The notes below the pieces were generated by a model that did no database searches, was not told where the DNA came from, and saw only the letters and a program-made list of their open reading frames with translations. A program made the position numbers and the translations under genes. This document shows positions 7,240 to 7,494 of a DNA stretch of 7,494 nt, one piece after another. Position 1 is the first letter of the stretch. Each line of letters starts with the position of its first letter. This stretch comes from an uncultured archaeon (GTDB lineage Archaea; Thermoproteota; Nitrososphaeria; Nitrososphaerales; CALBXV01), in NCBI GenBank assembly GCA_937890045.1, contig CALBXV010000544.1, forward strand, positions 1 to 7,494, in the 5' to 3' direction.

Positions 7240-7494
7240 CTAAAATTTTATTTCTTTCCACTTATGACAAGAAACGAAATGATCTTTAGCCACATTCTCT
7301 AAAACAGGTATTTTTTCACTACAAATTTTTTCAGTGTATTTACATCTTGGATGAAAACGGCATCCAGTTGGAGGAGAAATTAATTGTGGTATATTACCAG
7401 GAATTGGTTCTAGTCTTTTTTTAACGTCAGGTCTTGGTACAGCATCTAGTAATTGACGTGTATAAGGATGTTTAGGGTTTTTAAACAACGTTTT
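7240..7494 (-). CDS. oppD: Peptide/opine-type ABC transporter ATP-binding protein, OppD/DppD, C-terminal end only
   Basis: Only the last 84 codons are in the window; the frame stays open to the right edge and stops with TAG at 7242-7240. What remains is the C-terminal domain of an OppD/DppD-type ATPase: LFKNPKHPYTRQLLDAVPRPD, then SPPTGCRFHPRCKY with further cysteines at the end (IC and SCHKW). These are the four cysteines of the oligopeptide-transporter C-terminal extension. The ATPase core lies outside the window. It is followed after 8 nt by the oppF-like ATG, the usual D-F order. The permeases and binding protein are presumably upstream, beyond the right edge. Confidence 0.9.
   Translation of the reverse strand, partial: KTLFKNPKHPYTRQLLDAVPRPDVKKRLEPIPGNIPQLISPPTGCRFHPRCKYTEKICSEKIPVLENVAKDHFVSCHKWKEIKF

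Overview
The window is strongly AT-rich (roughly 30% GC by eye). AGA dominates the arginine codons, ATA is common for isoleucine, and intergenic spaces are very short. Three first genes have a TATA-like box about 25-30 nt before the start codon and no convincing Shine-Dalgarno site, which is the pattern of leaderless archaeal transcripts. The one tightly coupled internal gene instead has a GGTGAT ribosome-binding site. Together these suggest a low-GC archaeon, perhaps a planktonic one (for example a heterotrophic Nitrososphaeria/Thaumarchaeota relative). That assignment is inference; a low-GC bacterium is not excluded. No RNA gene, mobile element, CRISPR array or long repeat was seen, and no stretch above 120 bases lacks a gene.

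Left part (1-4040): two transcription units diverge from a 118-bp spacer. Leftward runs a COG3199-type predicted ATP/polyphosphate-NAD kinase (AcoX-like), cut by the window edge. Rightward run two abutting genes whose products have the fold and length of the two subunits of split glycine decarboxylase, GcvPA and GcvPB. The PLP lysine and overall scaffold are kept, but several of the most conserved motifs of true glycine decarboxylases are changed in both subunits. I therefore call them GcvPA-like and GcvPB-like and suspect a paralogous PLP enzyme with a different or modified substrate. No gcvH, gcvT or lipoamide dehydrogenase lies in the window.

Right part (4055-7494): four leftward genes lie close together. 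In transcription order they are the tail of an OppD/DppD ATPase, a full OppF/DppF ATPase, an NAD-dependent epimerase/dehydratase-type extended SDR, and a 12-TM MFS carrier of the monocarboxylate/oxalate-formate-like type. The MFS gene converges on gcvPB with only 14 bp between stop codons.

Taken together the window looks like a small uptake-and-catabolism neighbourhood: import through a peptide/opine-type ABC transporter and an MFS carrier, PLP-dependent chemistry by the GcvP-like pair, and pyridine-nucleotide supply and use by the NAD kinase and SDR. The individual families are well supported. The idea that they form one pathway, and its substrate, are inference.
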